From NCBI GenBank assembly GCA_035524275.1, contig DATKPC010000120.1, forward strand, positions 1 through 22,471: a stretch of DNA of 22,471 nucleotides, written 5' to 3'. The notes under the pieces were generated by a model. That model made no database searches. It saw only the letters and a list, made by a program, of their open reading frames with translations, and was not told where the DNA came from. Shown here one piece after another: positions 7,565-16,017 of this stretch. Position numbers and translations under genes: made by a program. The stretch comes from DATKPC01 sp035524275. Its GTDB lineage: Bacteria; Pseudomonadota; Gammaproteobacteria; Burkholderiales; Burkholderiaceae_F. How positions within the stretch are numbered: position 1 is the stretch's first letter; the number at the start of each line of letters is the position of its first letter.

Positions 7565-7612
7565 AAGGCGTCGGCCGACGACGATCCCCATTCCACGACA
7601 ACGAGAGACCCG

Positions 7613-9646
7613 ATGAGTTCCTCCTCCACCGAGCGCGTGCTGCGCCCCGACAACGGCAAGCACGAACCGATGGCCGACGCGATCCGCGCTCTGGCCATGG
7701 ACGCGGTCCAGCAGGCCAATTCCGGCCATCCGGGCGCGCCGATGGGCATGGCCGAGATGGCCGTTGCCCTGTGGCACGGCCACCTGCGCCACAACCCGGC
7801 GAACCCGGCCTGGTTCGACCGCGACCGATTCGTGCTGTCCAATGGCCACGCCTCGATGCTGCTGTACGCGCTGCTGAACCTGAGCGGCTACGCGCTGCCG
7901 ATCGAGGAGCTGAAGCGCTTTCGGCAGATGCACAGCAAGACGCCGGGACACCCGGAGGTCGGCATCACCCCGGGCGTGGAGACGACGACCGGCCCCCTCG
8001 GCCAGGGTCTCGCCAATGCCGTGGGCTTCGCGCTCGCGGAGAAGCTGCTCGCCGACGAGTTCAACCGGCCGGGCCACACGATCGTCGGCCACAACACCTA
8101 CGTCTTCCTCGGCGACGGCTGCCTGATGGAGGGCATCAGCCACGAAGCCTGCTCGCTGGCCGGCGTCTGGAAGCTCAACAAGCTGATCTGCCTTTACGAC
8201 GACAACGGGATCTCGATCGACGGCCCCGTCAGCGGCTGGTTTGCCGACGACACCGCGTTGCGCTTCCGCGGCTACGGCTGGAACGTGATCGGACCGATCG
8301 ACGGGCATGACGTCGCCGCGGTGAGCGCCGCGATTGCCGGCGCGAAGACGAGCGACGAGCGGCCGTCGCTGATCATCTGCCGCACGACGATCGGCAAGGG
8401 CTCGCCCGGCCGCGCCGGCACCGCGAAGGCGCACGGCGAGGCGCTCGGCGCCGACGAGATCCGCGCGACGCGCGAGGCGCTCGGCTGGACCGACCCGCCG
8501 TTCGTGATACCCGCGGCCATTCGCGCGCAGTGGGATGCGACGAAGGCCGGCGCGGCGCTCGAGAACGAATGGGCGCAGCGCTTCGCGGCGTACCGCGCGG
8601 CGCATCCGGACCTCGCCGCCGAGTTCGCGCGCCGGATGCAGGGCGAACTGCCGCGCGATTTCGAGGCGACGAAGGCGGCGACGCTGGCGGAATTCGGGCA
8701 AAGCAACGAGACCGTCGCGACGCGCAAGGCTTCGCAGAAGGTCCTGTCGCTGCTCGCGCCGCGGACGCCGGAGATGCTCGGCGGCAGCGCCGACCTCACC
8801 GGCTCGAACCTGACCGATTTTCCCGGCGGTGCGCCGGTACGCGGCGGTGCCAAGGGCGGTCGCCACATCAACTACGGCGTGCGTGAATTCGGCATGGCCG
8901 CGATCATGAACGGCCTGGCGCTGCACGGCGGCCATATGCCCTACGGCGGCACGTTCCTGACGTTCAGCGACTACAGCCGCAATGCCATCCGGATGGCGGC
9001 GCTGATGAAGCAGCGCGTCGTGCACGTCTTCACGCACGATTCCATCGGCCTCGGCGAGGACGGCCCGACGCACCAGAGCGTCGAGCACGCGGCCAGCCTG
9101 CGGCTGATCCCGAACCTCGAAGTCTGGCGGCCGTGCGACAGCGCCGAGACGGCCGTCGCGTGGCTGGAGGCGCTGGGCGCCGCGCAGCGTCCGTCGGCGC
9201 TGCTGCTGTCGCGGCAGAACCTGCCGCCGCAGAAGCGCAGCGCGGAGCAGGTGCAGGCCATCGCGCGCGGCGGCTACGTGCTGAGCGACCGCGAGCGCGC
9301 CGTCGCGTCGATCCTCGCGACCGGCTCCGAAGTGTCGATGGCGATGGCCGCGCAGGCGCTGCTGGACGCCAAAGGCATCCCCGTCCGCGTCGTCTCGATC
9401 CCGTCATCGACGGCGTTCGACCGGCAGGACGCGGCCTATCGCGAATCCGTGCTCGGCGCCGGGCTGCCGCGAATCGGCGTCGAGGCCGGCGTCACGAAGT
9501 GGTGGGGCCAGTATGGCGTCAAGGCGGCCCTGGGGGTGGATACCTACGGCGAATCGGCGCCGGCGGCCGCGGTGTTCGAGCATTTTGGGCTGACGGCGCA
9601 ACGACTCGCCGAGGTGGTGCAAAATTGCTGCGGCGCGCCGCGATGA
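7613..9646 (+). CDS. cbbT: Transketolase
   Basis: A 677-residue thiamine-diphosphate transketolase of normal length that moves two-carbon units between sugar phosphates in the regenerative part of the cycle. Visible are NSGHPGAPMG with H39, SNGHASM with H79, the GDGCLMEG thiamine-diphosphate motif (167-169 GDG), the HTHDSIGLGEDGPTHQ-like segment, and VREFGM with the proton-relay glutamate E425. The start ATG is preceded by a weak GAGAG at 7602-7607 and gives the common N-terminus ending in KHEPMADAIR. The stop codon overlaps the start of a 34-codon ORF (ATGA at 9643-9646). Confidence 0.97.
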   Translation: MSSSSTERVLRPDNGKHEPMADAIRALAMDAVQQANSGHPGAPMGMAEMAVALWHGHLRHNPANPAWFDRDRFVLSNGHASMLLYALLNLSGYALPIEELKRFRQMHSKTPGHPEVGITPGVETTTGPLGQGLANAVGFALAEKLLADEFNRPGHTIVGHNTYVFLGDGCLMEGISHEACSLAGVWKLNKLICLYDDNGISIDGPVSGWFADDTALRFRGYGWNVIGPIDGHDVAAVSAAIAGAKTSDERPSLIICRTTIGKGSPGRAGTAKAHGEALGADEIRATREALGWTDPPFVIPAAIRAQWDATKAGAALENEWAQRFAAYRAAHPDLAAEFARRMQGELPRDFEATKAATLAEFGQSNETVATRKASQKVLSLLAPRTPEMLGGSADLTGSNLTDFPGGAPVRGGAKGGRHINYGVREFGMAAIMNGLALHGGHMPYGGTFLTFSDYSRNAIRMAALMKQRVVHVFTHDSIGLGEDGPTHQSVEHAASLRLIPNLEVWRPCDSAETAVAWLEALGAAQRPSALLLSRQNLPPQKRSAEQVQAIARGGYVLSDRERAVASILATGSEVSMAMAAQALLDAKGIPVRVVSIPSSTAFDRQDAAYRESVLGAGLPRIGVEAGVTKWWGQYGVKAALGVDTYGESAPAAAVFEHFGLTAQRLAEVVQNCCGAPR

Positions 9647-9747
9647 CGGTCTTCGAGAAATCGGCCTCGTACCCTAAGGGGTTCGAAGATTCCGCCCGAC
9701 GCGCGGCCATCCACTTTCGATTTCATCCTCCAGGACCGTCGAGATGA
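9643..9747 (+). CDS. Possible 34-residue small ORF bridging tkt and gap
   Basis: The ATG overlaps the tkt stop as ATGA (9643-9646), and the TGA overlaps the gap start as ATGA (9744-9747). The frame fills the tkt-gap interval exactly and stays open for 34 codons. The product begins MTVFEKSASYPKGF and has no feature I recognise: no membrane segment and no cysteine. It may be a real small protein, a coupling leader whose translation carries ribosomes to gap, or a coincidence. The double four-base overlap is what makes it worth listing. Confidence 0.3.
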   Translation: MTVFEKSASYPKGFEDSARRAAIHFRFHPPGPSR

Positions 9748-10745
9748 CCACGAAGATTGGTATCAATGGCTTCGGCCGCATCGGGCGCATGGTGTTGCGC
9801 GCCACCCTGCAGTATTTCCCGGATTTCGAGATCGTCGGCATCAACGACCTGCTCGAGCCGGACTACCTGGCGTACATGCTGCGGTACGACTCGGTCCACG
9901 GGCGATTCAAGGGCGAGATCGCGGTCGACGGCAACACGCTGGTCGTCAACGGCAAGAAGATTCGCCTGACCGCGGTCAAGGACCCGGCGGAGCTGAAGTG
10001 GGGCGACGTCGGTGCCGACGTCGTCGTCGAGTCGACCGGACTGTTCCTGACGAAGGAAGCGGCGCAGAAGCACATCGCGGCCGGCGCGCCGAAGGTCGTC
10101 ATGTCGGCGCCGAGCAAGGACAGCACGCCGATGTTCGTCTACGGCGTCAACCACGGCACCTACAAGGGCGACGCGATCGTCTCGGCGGCGAGCTGCACGA
10201 CCAACTGCCTCGCGCCGGTCGCGAAGGTGCTGAACGACAACTTCGGGATCAAGCGCGGCCTGATGACGACGGTGCACGCGACGACAGCCACGCAGAAGAC
10301 CGTCGACGGCCCCAGCAACAAGGATTGGCGCGGCGGCCGCGGGATCCTGGAGAACATCATCCCGTCGTCCACCGGCGCGGCCAAGGCCGTCGGCGTCGTG
10401 ATCCCGGAGCTGAACGGCAAGCTCACCGGCATGGCGTTCCGCGTCCCGACGTCCGACGTCTCGGTCGTCGACCTGACCGTCGAGCTGCTGAAGGAAACCT
10501 CGTATCCCGACATCTGCGCCGCGATGAAGGCGGCCAGCCAGGGCGCGTTGAAGGGCGTGCTCGGCTACACCGAGGACAAGGTCGTGTCGACCGACTTCCG
10601 GGGCGATCCGATTCCGTCGGTGTTCGACGCCGAGGCCGGGATCGCGCTCGACAAGACGTTCGTCAAGGTCGTCTCCTGGTACGACAACGAATGGGGCTAC
10701 TCGAAGAACCTGCTCGAGATGGTCCGCCACGTCACGAAGAAGTAA
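9744..10745 (+). CDS. gap: Glyceraldehyde-3-phosphate dehydrogenase, type I, GapA-like
   Basis: A 333-residue phosphorylating GAPDH interconverting 1,3-bisphosphoglycerate and glyceraldehyde-3-phosphate. The Rossmann start is INGFGRIGR (7-15), the catalytic cysteine C151 is in SCTTNC, and H178 is in TTVHATTATQ. INDLLEPDY with D35 and the TVDGPSNKDWRGGRG segment (P190) match the NAD-dependent glycolytic GapA of Escherichia coli closely as I recall it, and differ from the DLRRAR-type CbbG of Ralstonia. In this operon the enzyme should run in the reducing direction, which would then probably use NADH; that is inference. It is preceded by the 34-codon ORF and followed by a very stable hairpin. 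Confidence 0.96.
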   Translation: MTTKIGINGFGRIGRMVLRATLQYFPDFEIVGINDLLEPDYLAYMLRYDSVHGRFKGEIAVDGNTLVVNGKKIRLTAVKDPAELKWGDVGADVVVESTGLFLTKEAAQKHIAAGAPKVVMSAPSKDSTPMFVYGVNHGTYKGDAIVSAASCTTNCLAPVAKVLNDNFGIKRGLMTTVHATTATQKTVDGPSNKDWRGGRGILENIIPSSTGAAKAVGVVIPELNGKLTGMAFRVPTSDVSVVDLTVELLKETSYPDICAAMKAASQGALKGVLGYTEDKVVSTDFRGDPIPSVFDAEAGIALDKTFVKVVSWYDNEWGYSKNLLEMVRHVTKK

Positions 10746-10751
10746 CCGTCC

Positions 10752-10780
10752 GCCGCGCGCGCCCTGGCGGCGCGCGCGGC
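10752..10780 (+). other. Very stable GC hairpin in the gap-rpe gap, 12-bp perfect stem
   Basis: GCCGCGCGCGCC (10752-10763) and GGCGCGCGCGGC (10769-10780) are exact reverse complements around a five-base loop CTGGC; the stem is all G and C. It starts seven bases after the gap stop codon. The following bases (GCACCACCCA) contain no T-run, so it is not a textbook intrinsic terminator. It would block 3' exonucleases and could set a 3' end for the upstream mRNA, lowering rpe relative to gap. Confidence 0.7.
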
Positions 10781-10808
10781 GCACCACCCACCTCCGAGGA
10801 AACCCGTC

Positions 10809-11492
10809 ATGCGCCAGCCCACGGTCATCGCTCCCAGCATCCTGTCGGCCAACTTCGCCCGGCTGGGTGACGATGTCGCACGGGTCGTCGCGGCGGGTGC
10901 CGATTGGGTGCATTTCGACGTGATGGACAACCATTACGTCCCGAACCTGACGTTCGGCCCGATGGTCTGCGAGGCGCTCAAGCCCTTTGCGGGGCAGGCG
11001 ATGCTCGACGTGCACCTGATGGTCGAGCCGGTCGACTCGCTCGTGGCGCCGTTCGCGAAGGCGGGTGCCGGGCTCATCAGCTTCCACCCGGAAGCGAGCC
11101 GGCATGTCGACCGGACACTGGCGATGATTCGCGACCATGGCTGCAAGGCCGGGCTCGTCCTGAATCCGGCAACCCCGCTGGCGTGGCTCGACCACGTCAT
11201 GGACAAGCTGGACCTCGTGCTGCTGATGTCAGTGAATCCCGGCTTCGGCGGACAGAGCTTCATCGATGCCACGCTGCCCAAGCTGCGGGACGTGCGGCGG
11301 CGTATCGACGATTACGCGCGGGCCACCGGCCGCGTCGTGCGACTGGAAGTCGATGGCGGCGTGAAGCCGGACAACATCGCGGCCATCTCGGCGGCCGGCG
11401 CGGATACGTTCGTCGCGGGCTCGGCCGTGTTCGGCAGCAAGGACTGGGCGGGAACGATCGCGGCATTGAAAGCGGCGGCGACCGCGGTCTAG
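10809..11492 (+). CDS. cbbE: Ribulose-phosphate 3-epimerase
   Basis: A 227-residue TIM-barrel epimerase converting xylulose-5-phosphate to ribulose-5-phosphate, the substrate of PRK. The start IAPSILSANFARL, VHFDVMDNHYVPN (H35, D37), DVHLMVEP (H69), MSVNPGFGGQSF phosphate loop and EVDGGV (D182) are all in place, so metal and acid/base residues are intact. A GAGGAAA stands 5-10 bases before the ATG. It is the last cbb gene seen here; phosphoglycerate kinase and aldolase do not follow. The 136-base gap after it shows only a short five-pair GC stem (11526-11538) and no clear terminator, so read-through into kup is possible. Confidence 0.97.
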   Translation: MRQPTVIAPSILSANFARLGDDVARVVAAGADWVHFDVMDNHYVPNLTFGPMVCEALKPFAGQAMLDVHLMVEPVDSLVAPFAKAGAGLISFHPEASRHVDRTLAMIRDHGCKAGLVLNPATPLAWLDHVMDKLDLVLLMSVNPGFGGQSFIDATLPKLRDVRRRIDDYARATGRVVRLEVDGGVKPDNIAAISAAGADTFVAGSAVFGSKDWAGTIAALKAAATAV

Positions 11493-11628
11493 CGCGGCGG
11501 TTGGCCTTCCCCACATGCGGGATCGGCGCCCTCGGCGCGGCGTAAGCCGGGCGAAATTCACCTCGGGGTCACGGCAGGCGACGGCCGCATGAGGTAAGGT
11601 CGCGCGCTTCACCCGAGCCAACCCGACG

Positions 11629-13506
11629 ATGACCGCCCAAGCCTCGCCCGCCGCAACGACCAAGCCCCCGCTGGCCATGGCCAGCCTCGCCGCGCTCGGC
11701 GTCGTCTTCGGCGACATCGGGACGAGCCCGCTGTACACGTTGAAGACCGTGCTGGACCTGCTCGGTACGCCCGATCGCGGTGCGGTGCTGGGCGCGCTGT
11801 CGCTGATCGTCTGGACGCTGATCATCATCACGACGATCAAGTACGTCGGCTTCGCGATGCGCGTCGACAACGACGGCGAGGGCGGCATCCTGGCGCTGAT
11901 GGCGCTGCTGGGCGTCAAGCGCCAGCATCGGCCGGCGATCGTCGCCGTTGGGCTTTTCGGCGCGGCGCTGATCTACGGCGACGGCGCGATCACGCCGGCG
12001 ATCTCCGTGCTGTCGGCGCTGGAGGGGCTGGATCTCGCAATACCCGCGATCAAGGACTACGTGCTGCCGCTGGCGGTCGTCGTGCTGCTGGCGCTGTTCC
12101 TCGTACAGCCGCAGGGCACGGCGCGCATCGGCCGGCTGTTCGGGCCGGTGATGGTGCTGTGGTTCCTGGCGATGGCCGCGCTCGGCCTCTGGGGGCTGCT
12201 CAGGCATCCGTCGGTCGTCGTCGCACTCAATCCGCTCGTCGCGGCGGGTTTCCTTTTCCGGGGCGGTTCGGCGGCGTTCGTCGTGCTGGGCGGCGTCTTC
12301 CTGTGCGTCACCGGCGCCGAAGCGCTCTACGCCGACATGGGGCAATTCGGCGCACGCCCGATCAAGATCGCCTGGTCGTTCATCGTCTTTCCCAGCCTGA
12401 TCCTGAACTACGCCGGGCAGGCCGCGATCGTGATGGATGGCGCGCCGATCGAGGGCAATATCTTCTACCGCCTCTGTCCGCCGGCGCTGCTGCTGCCGCT
12501 GATCGTGCTCTCGACGCTGGCGACGGTGATCGCGAGCCAGTCGATCATCACCGGCGCCTTCTCGATGACGCGCCAGGCGATTCAGCTCGGCTGGATGCCA
12601 CGGCTGAAGATCACGCAGACGTCCAAGGAAGGCTTCGGCCAGATCTACGTCGGTGCGGTGAACTGGATCCTCATGCTCGTGACGCTGGGCCTGACGGTCG
12701 GCTTCAAGAAGTCCGACCATCTTGCGGCGGCCTACGGGATCGCGGTGTCCGCGACGATGCTGATGACCTCCGGCCTGCTGTATATCGCGATGCGCGAGAT
12801 CTGGCAGTGGAGCCTCGCCGCGGCTGGCGCGGTCGCCGCCGCGTTCCTGGTCGTCGACGCCGCGTTCTTCGCGTCGAACATGACGAAGGTGCTCGACGGC
12901 GGCTATGTTCCGCTGCTGCTTGCCGGCGCGGTCTACCTGCTGATGTACGTCTGGCACCGTGGAACCGCCCTGCTGGCGGCCGCGATGACGGCCAATCCGC
13001 TGCCGCTCGACGACTTCCTGAAGCAGATCGCTCAGCAAGGCATCGCCCGCGTGCCGGGGACGGCGGTCTTCCTGACGCGCGCGCTGAAGGACACGCCACC
13101 CGTCGTCTATTGGCACGTCAAGCAGAACCGCGCGCTGCATCGGCACGTCATCGCGCTCACGATCCTCGTCGAGCAGGTTCCGCGCGTTCCGCCGCAGCGG
13201 CGGGTCGAGGTCCAGGAAATCGGCGACGGGTTCTGGCGCGCGACCGCGCACTACGGCTTCATGCAGCGGCCGGACATCCCGCGGCTGATCGGCCAGGTCC
13301 GCGGCGCCGGCTGCCCGCTCGATCCCGACGATGTGACGTACTACGTCGGCCACGAGACCGTGACGGCCCGCAAGGACCGCGCCGGCCTGCCCTGGTGGCA
13401 GGAAGCGCTGTTCGAGGCGATGCAGCGCAACGCCTCGCACGTGACCGACTTCTTCAGCCTGCCTTCGGAGCGGGTCGTCGAGATCGGACGCCAGGTTTCG
13501 ATCTAG
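11629..13506 (+). CDS. kup: Kup-family potassium uptake permease
   Basis: A 625-residue inner-membrane K+/H+ symporter. The family signature GVVFGDIGTSPLYT is at residues 24-37, and about twelve hydrophobic segments follow up to about residue 450 (for example around 52-75, 100-120, 140-160, 170-190, 215-235). A cytoplasmic C-terminal domain of about 170 residues completes the usual length. YGDGAITPAISVLSALEG is also characteristic. The start ATG has no strong Shine-Dalgarno sequence and lies 136 bases after rpe. The role is constitutive potassium import; nothing in the sequence ties it to carbon fixation. Confidence 0.96.
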   Translation: MTAQASPAATTKPPLAMASLAALGVVFGDIGTSPLYTLKTVLDLLGTPDRGAVLGALSLIVWTLIIITTIKYVGFAMRVDNDGEGGILALMALLGVKRQHRPAIVAVGLFGAALIYGDGAITPAISVLSALEGLDLAIPAIKDYVLPLAVVVLLALFLVQPQGTARIGRLFGPVMVLWFLAMAALGLWGLLRHPSVVVALNPLVAAGFLFRGGSAAFVVLGGVFLCVTGAEALYADMGQFGARPIKIAWSFIVFPSLILNYAGQAAIVMDGAPIEGNIFYRLCPPALLLPLIVLSTLATVIASQSIITGAFSMTRQAIQLGWMPRLKITQTSKEGFGQIYVGAVNWILMLVTLGLTVGFKKSDHLAAAYGIAVSATMLMTSGLLYIAMREIWQWSLAAAGAVAAAFLVVDAAFFASNMTKVLDGGYVPLLLAGAVYLLMYVWHRGTALLAAAMTANPLPLDDFLKQIAQQGIARVPGTAVFLTRALKDTPPVVYWHVKQNRALHRHVIALTILVEQVPRVPPQRRVEVQEIGDGFWRATAHYGFMQRPDIPRLIGQVRGAGCPLDPDDVTYYVGHETVTARKDRAGLPWWQEALFEAMQRNASHVTDFFSLPSERVVEIGRQVSI

Positions 13507-13509
13507 CCC

Positions 13510-14397
13510 ATGCAGGTTTCCACTCCGCGGGTCACGCTCGAAGTCGAGGACATCGGCGCGCGCGACGCGCCTGTCGTGCTGCTGATCATGGGCCTGGGCA
13601 TGCAACTCGTCGCCTGGCCCGATGCGTTCGTCGCGGCGCTCGTCGGCGACGGGATGCGCGTGGTGCGTTTCGACAATCGCGACTGCGGCCTGTCGCAGGC
13701 CTTCGACGAGCTTCGGGTGCCGCCGATCGGCTGGGAGATGACGCGGCGAATGTTCGGCCTTCCCGTCCGGGCGCCGTATCCGCTCGAGGCGATGAGCGAC
13801 GATGCCGTGGCGCTGCTCGATGCGCTTCGGATCGCACGCGCGCACGTCTGCGGCGTCTCGATGGGCGGGATGATCGGCCAGCTGATGGCGCTGGACCGCC
13901 CGGAGCGGGTCGCCAGCCTGGCGCTCGCAATGACCACCTCCGGCGCGCGCCACTTGCCGCCGGCACGGCCGGACGCCGCGCTGGCGATCCTCAGCCGCCC
14001 GCGCGGGCGCGACCTGGAGTCGCTCGTGAAGCACGGCGTTCGGCTGATGCGAACGATCGGAAGCCCGGCCTATCCGACGCCCCCCGAGGTGCTGGAAGCG
14101 CGCGTGCGGCGCGCCTACGAGCGCAGCGTCCGACCGAAAGGCATGCTGCGACAGCTGCTGGCCGTGACCGCAGCGCCGGACCGCACGCCGCGACTTGCCC
14201 GATTGACGCTCCCGGTGCATATCGTCCACGGCGAAGCCGATCCCCTGGTCCCGGTCGAGCACGGCCGGCAACTCGCGCGCACCCTACCCGCGGCAAGCGC
14301 CGAGTTCATCGCCGGGATGGGCCATGACCTGCCGGACGTGGCGTGGCAGGCGTTGCGGCGGGCGATCGCGCGCGCGGCGCTCGGGGCGGACCGGTAG
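13510..14397 (+). CDS. Alpha/beta-hydrolase fold protein
   Basis: A 295-residue alpha/beta hydrolase. The oxyanion region is LLIMGLGMQ, the nucleophile elbow is GVSMGG with the serine near 117, the acid is the aspartate in HGEADPLVP (about 243), and the histidine is in GMGHDLP (about 271), so the catalytic triad is complete. The FDNRDCGLS segment resembles the RdmC/DnrP-like methylesterase branch, but the substrate cannot be named. It begins three bases after the kup stop and is probably translated from the same transcript. Its stop codon abuts the stop of the convergent acyl-CoA synthetase gene with no base between. Confidence 0.9.
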   Translation: MQVSTPRVTLEVEDIGARDAPVVLLIMGLGMQLVAWPDAFVAALVGDGMRVVRFDNRDCGLSQAFDELRVPPIGWEMTRRMFGLPVRAPYPLEAMSDDAVALLDALRIARAHVCGVSMGGMIGQLMALDRPERVASLALAMTTSGARHLPPARPDAALAILSRPRGRDLESLVKHGVRLMRTIGSPAYPTPPEVLEARVRRAYERSVRPKGMLRQLLAVTAAPDRTPRLARLTLPVHIVHGEADPLVPVEHGRQLARTLPAASAEFIAGMGHDLPDVAWQALRRAIARAALGADR

Positions 14398-16017
14398 TCA
14401 GCTCGCAAAGCGTTCCCGCAACTTGCGCTTGAAGAACTTGCCGGTCGACGTCTTCGGCACCGCATCAATCACTTCGAAGCGATCCGGGACCTGCCACTTG
14501 GTGAATCCGCGCGCCAGCAGGTGCTCGCGCAGCGCCTCCGGCGTCGCCGCCTGGCCCGGCTTGTAGACGACGCAGGCCAGCGGCCGTTCGCTCCATTTCT
14601 CGTCCGGAATCGCGATCACGGCGGCCTCGGCGATGGCCGGGTGGGCCATCAGCGCGTTTTCGAGATCCACCGAGCTGATCCATTCGCCGCCGGACTTCAC
14701 CAGGTCCTTGATCCGGTCGGTGATCCGGACGAATCCGAGTTCGTCCATCGTCGCGACGTCGCCGGTGCGCATCCAGCCGTCCTCGGTGAAGCTGGCCGGG
14801 CTTGGCGGAACCTCGTGATACGACCCGGTGATGAAGGGACCGCGGCATTGGATCTCGCCCATCGTCGTGCCATCGCGCGGCGCATCGCGATCGTCGTCGA
14901 GGCGGATGCGAACGTCGACGAGCGGCACCGGCACGCCGGCCATCGCCGCGCGACGGTAGCGCTCGTCCGCGTCGGCGCCGCGCAACTCGGCGCGCGGATA
15001 CGAGACGGTGGCGAGCGGCGAGGTTTCCGTCATCCCCCACCCCTGCAGCAGCCAGATGCCGTGGCGATCGTAGGCCCGTATCAGCGCTTCCGGAACCGCG
15101 GCGCCGCCAACCAGCGAGCGCATCTTCGGCAGCTTCCAGCGGCCCGGCTGCTCGACGAGGCCGCGCTCGTAGGCCTGGATCAGCGACATCCAGATCGTCG
15201 GCACGCCGAGCGCCAGCGTCGGAGGCTCCTGCTGCATGAGATCGAGGAGGTCGTCGGGATGCAGGTGCGGGCCGGGGAAGATCAGCTTGGTCCCCAGCAT
15301 CACGGCGGCATACGGCGTGCCCCAGGCGTTCGCGTGGAACATCGGCGTCACCGGCAGCAGCGCGTCGGTTCCCTTCAACCCCCAGAAGTCGCTCAGGCAA
15401 CCGACGAGCGTGTGCAGGATCGTCGATCGGTGCGAATAGACGACGCCCTTGCTGCGGCCGGTCGTCCCCGACGTGTAGCACATCGCGATCGGGTCGTTCT
15501 CGTCGTGCTCGGCGTAGGAAAATCCGTCCGGATCCGCGCTCTCCAGCGCCGCTTCATAGTCGTCGAAGCCGGGTTCGACCGCCTTGCCGCTGTACGGGAA
15601 GACCAGCACGCGCTCGAATCGATGCCTGTCGGCGAATTGCTTGTAGAGCGGCAGCAGGATGTCGTCGACGATCAGGAAGCGGTCCTTCGCGTCACCGGCG
15701 ATCCAGCCGATCTCCTCGGGCGAAAGGCGCAGGTTCAACGTGTGCATCACGCCGCCCGCCGCGGGGATGCCGAAGTAGGCCTCCAGGTGCGCATGGTGAT
15801 TCCAGCACAGCGTCGCCACGCGGTCGCCCTTGCGCAGGCCAAGGCGCTGCAGCGCGGAGGCGAGCGCCCGCGTGCGGCGGTAGTACTCGGCGTAGCGGTG
15901 CGTCCGCAGCGACTTGTCGGGCAATCGCGAGACGATCGTATTGCCGCCGAACAGCGACCCGGCCCGCTCGAGCAGGTCGTTCAGCGAAAGACGCCGGTCC
16001 ATCATCGTCGACTGCAT
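14398..16017 (-). CDS. Fatty acyl-CoA synthetase, AlkK-like (AMP-binding, ANL superfamily)
   Basis: A 539-residue adenylate-forming ligase that activates a fatty acid to acyl-AMP and then acyl-CoA. The P-loop YTSGTTGRSKG is at 181-191, followed by YSHRST, the MFHANAWGTPY segment, GWGMTETSP (A5), TGDVATMDELGFVRITDRIKD hinge region, GGEWIS (A8) and the catalytic lysine K527 in PKTSTGKFFKRKLRERF. The order and wording match AlkK of Pseudomonas as I recall it, pointing to medium- or long-chain fatty acids; exact chain length is unknown. The start at 16017 has an AGGGAGA ribosome binding site. It is divergent from the MEMO gene and convergent with the hydrolase gene. Confidence 0.93.
   Translation of the reverse strand: MQSTMMDRRLSLNDLLERAGSLFGGNTIVSRLPDKSLRTHRYAEYYRRTRALASALQRLGLRKGDRVATLCWNHHAHLEAYFGIPAAGGVMHTLNLRLSPEEIGWIAGDAKDRFLIVDDILLPLYKQFADRHRFERVLVFPYSGKAVEPGFDDYEAALESADPDGFSYAEHDENDPIAMCYTSGTTGRSKGVVYSHRSTILHTLVGCLSDFWGLKGTDALLPVTPMFHANAWGTPYAAVMLGTKLIFPGPHLHPDDLLDLMQQEPPTLALGVPTIWMSLIQAYERGLVEQPGRWKLPKMRSLVGGAAVPEALIRAYDRHGIWLLQGWGMTETSPLATVSYPRAELRGADADERYRRAAMAGVPVPLVDVRIRLDDDRDAPRDGTTMGEIQCRGPFITGSYHEVPPSPASFTEDGWMRTGDVATMDELGFVRITDRIKDLVKSGGEWISSVDLENALMAHPAIAEAAVIAIPDEKWSERPLACVVYKPGQAATPEALREHLLARGFTKWQVPDRFEVIDAVPKTSTGKFFKRKLRERFAS

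Noticed and set aside
10752..10780. Intrinsic terminator ending the operon before rpe
   Set aside because: No T-run follows the stem, rpe has a good ribosome binding site 20-odd bases later, and its product belongs to the same pathway.
11569..14271. A 900-codon minus-strand frame over kup and the hydrolase
   Set aside because: It is antisense to Kup, has no hydrophobic or catalytic pattern, and is dominated by Arg, Asp, Gln and His.
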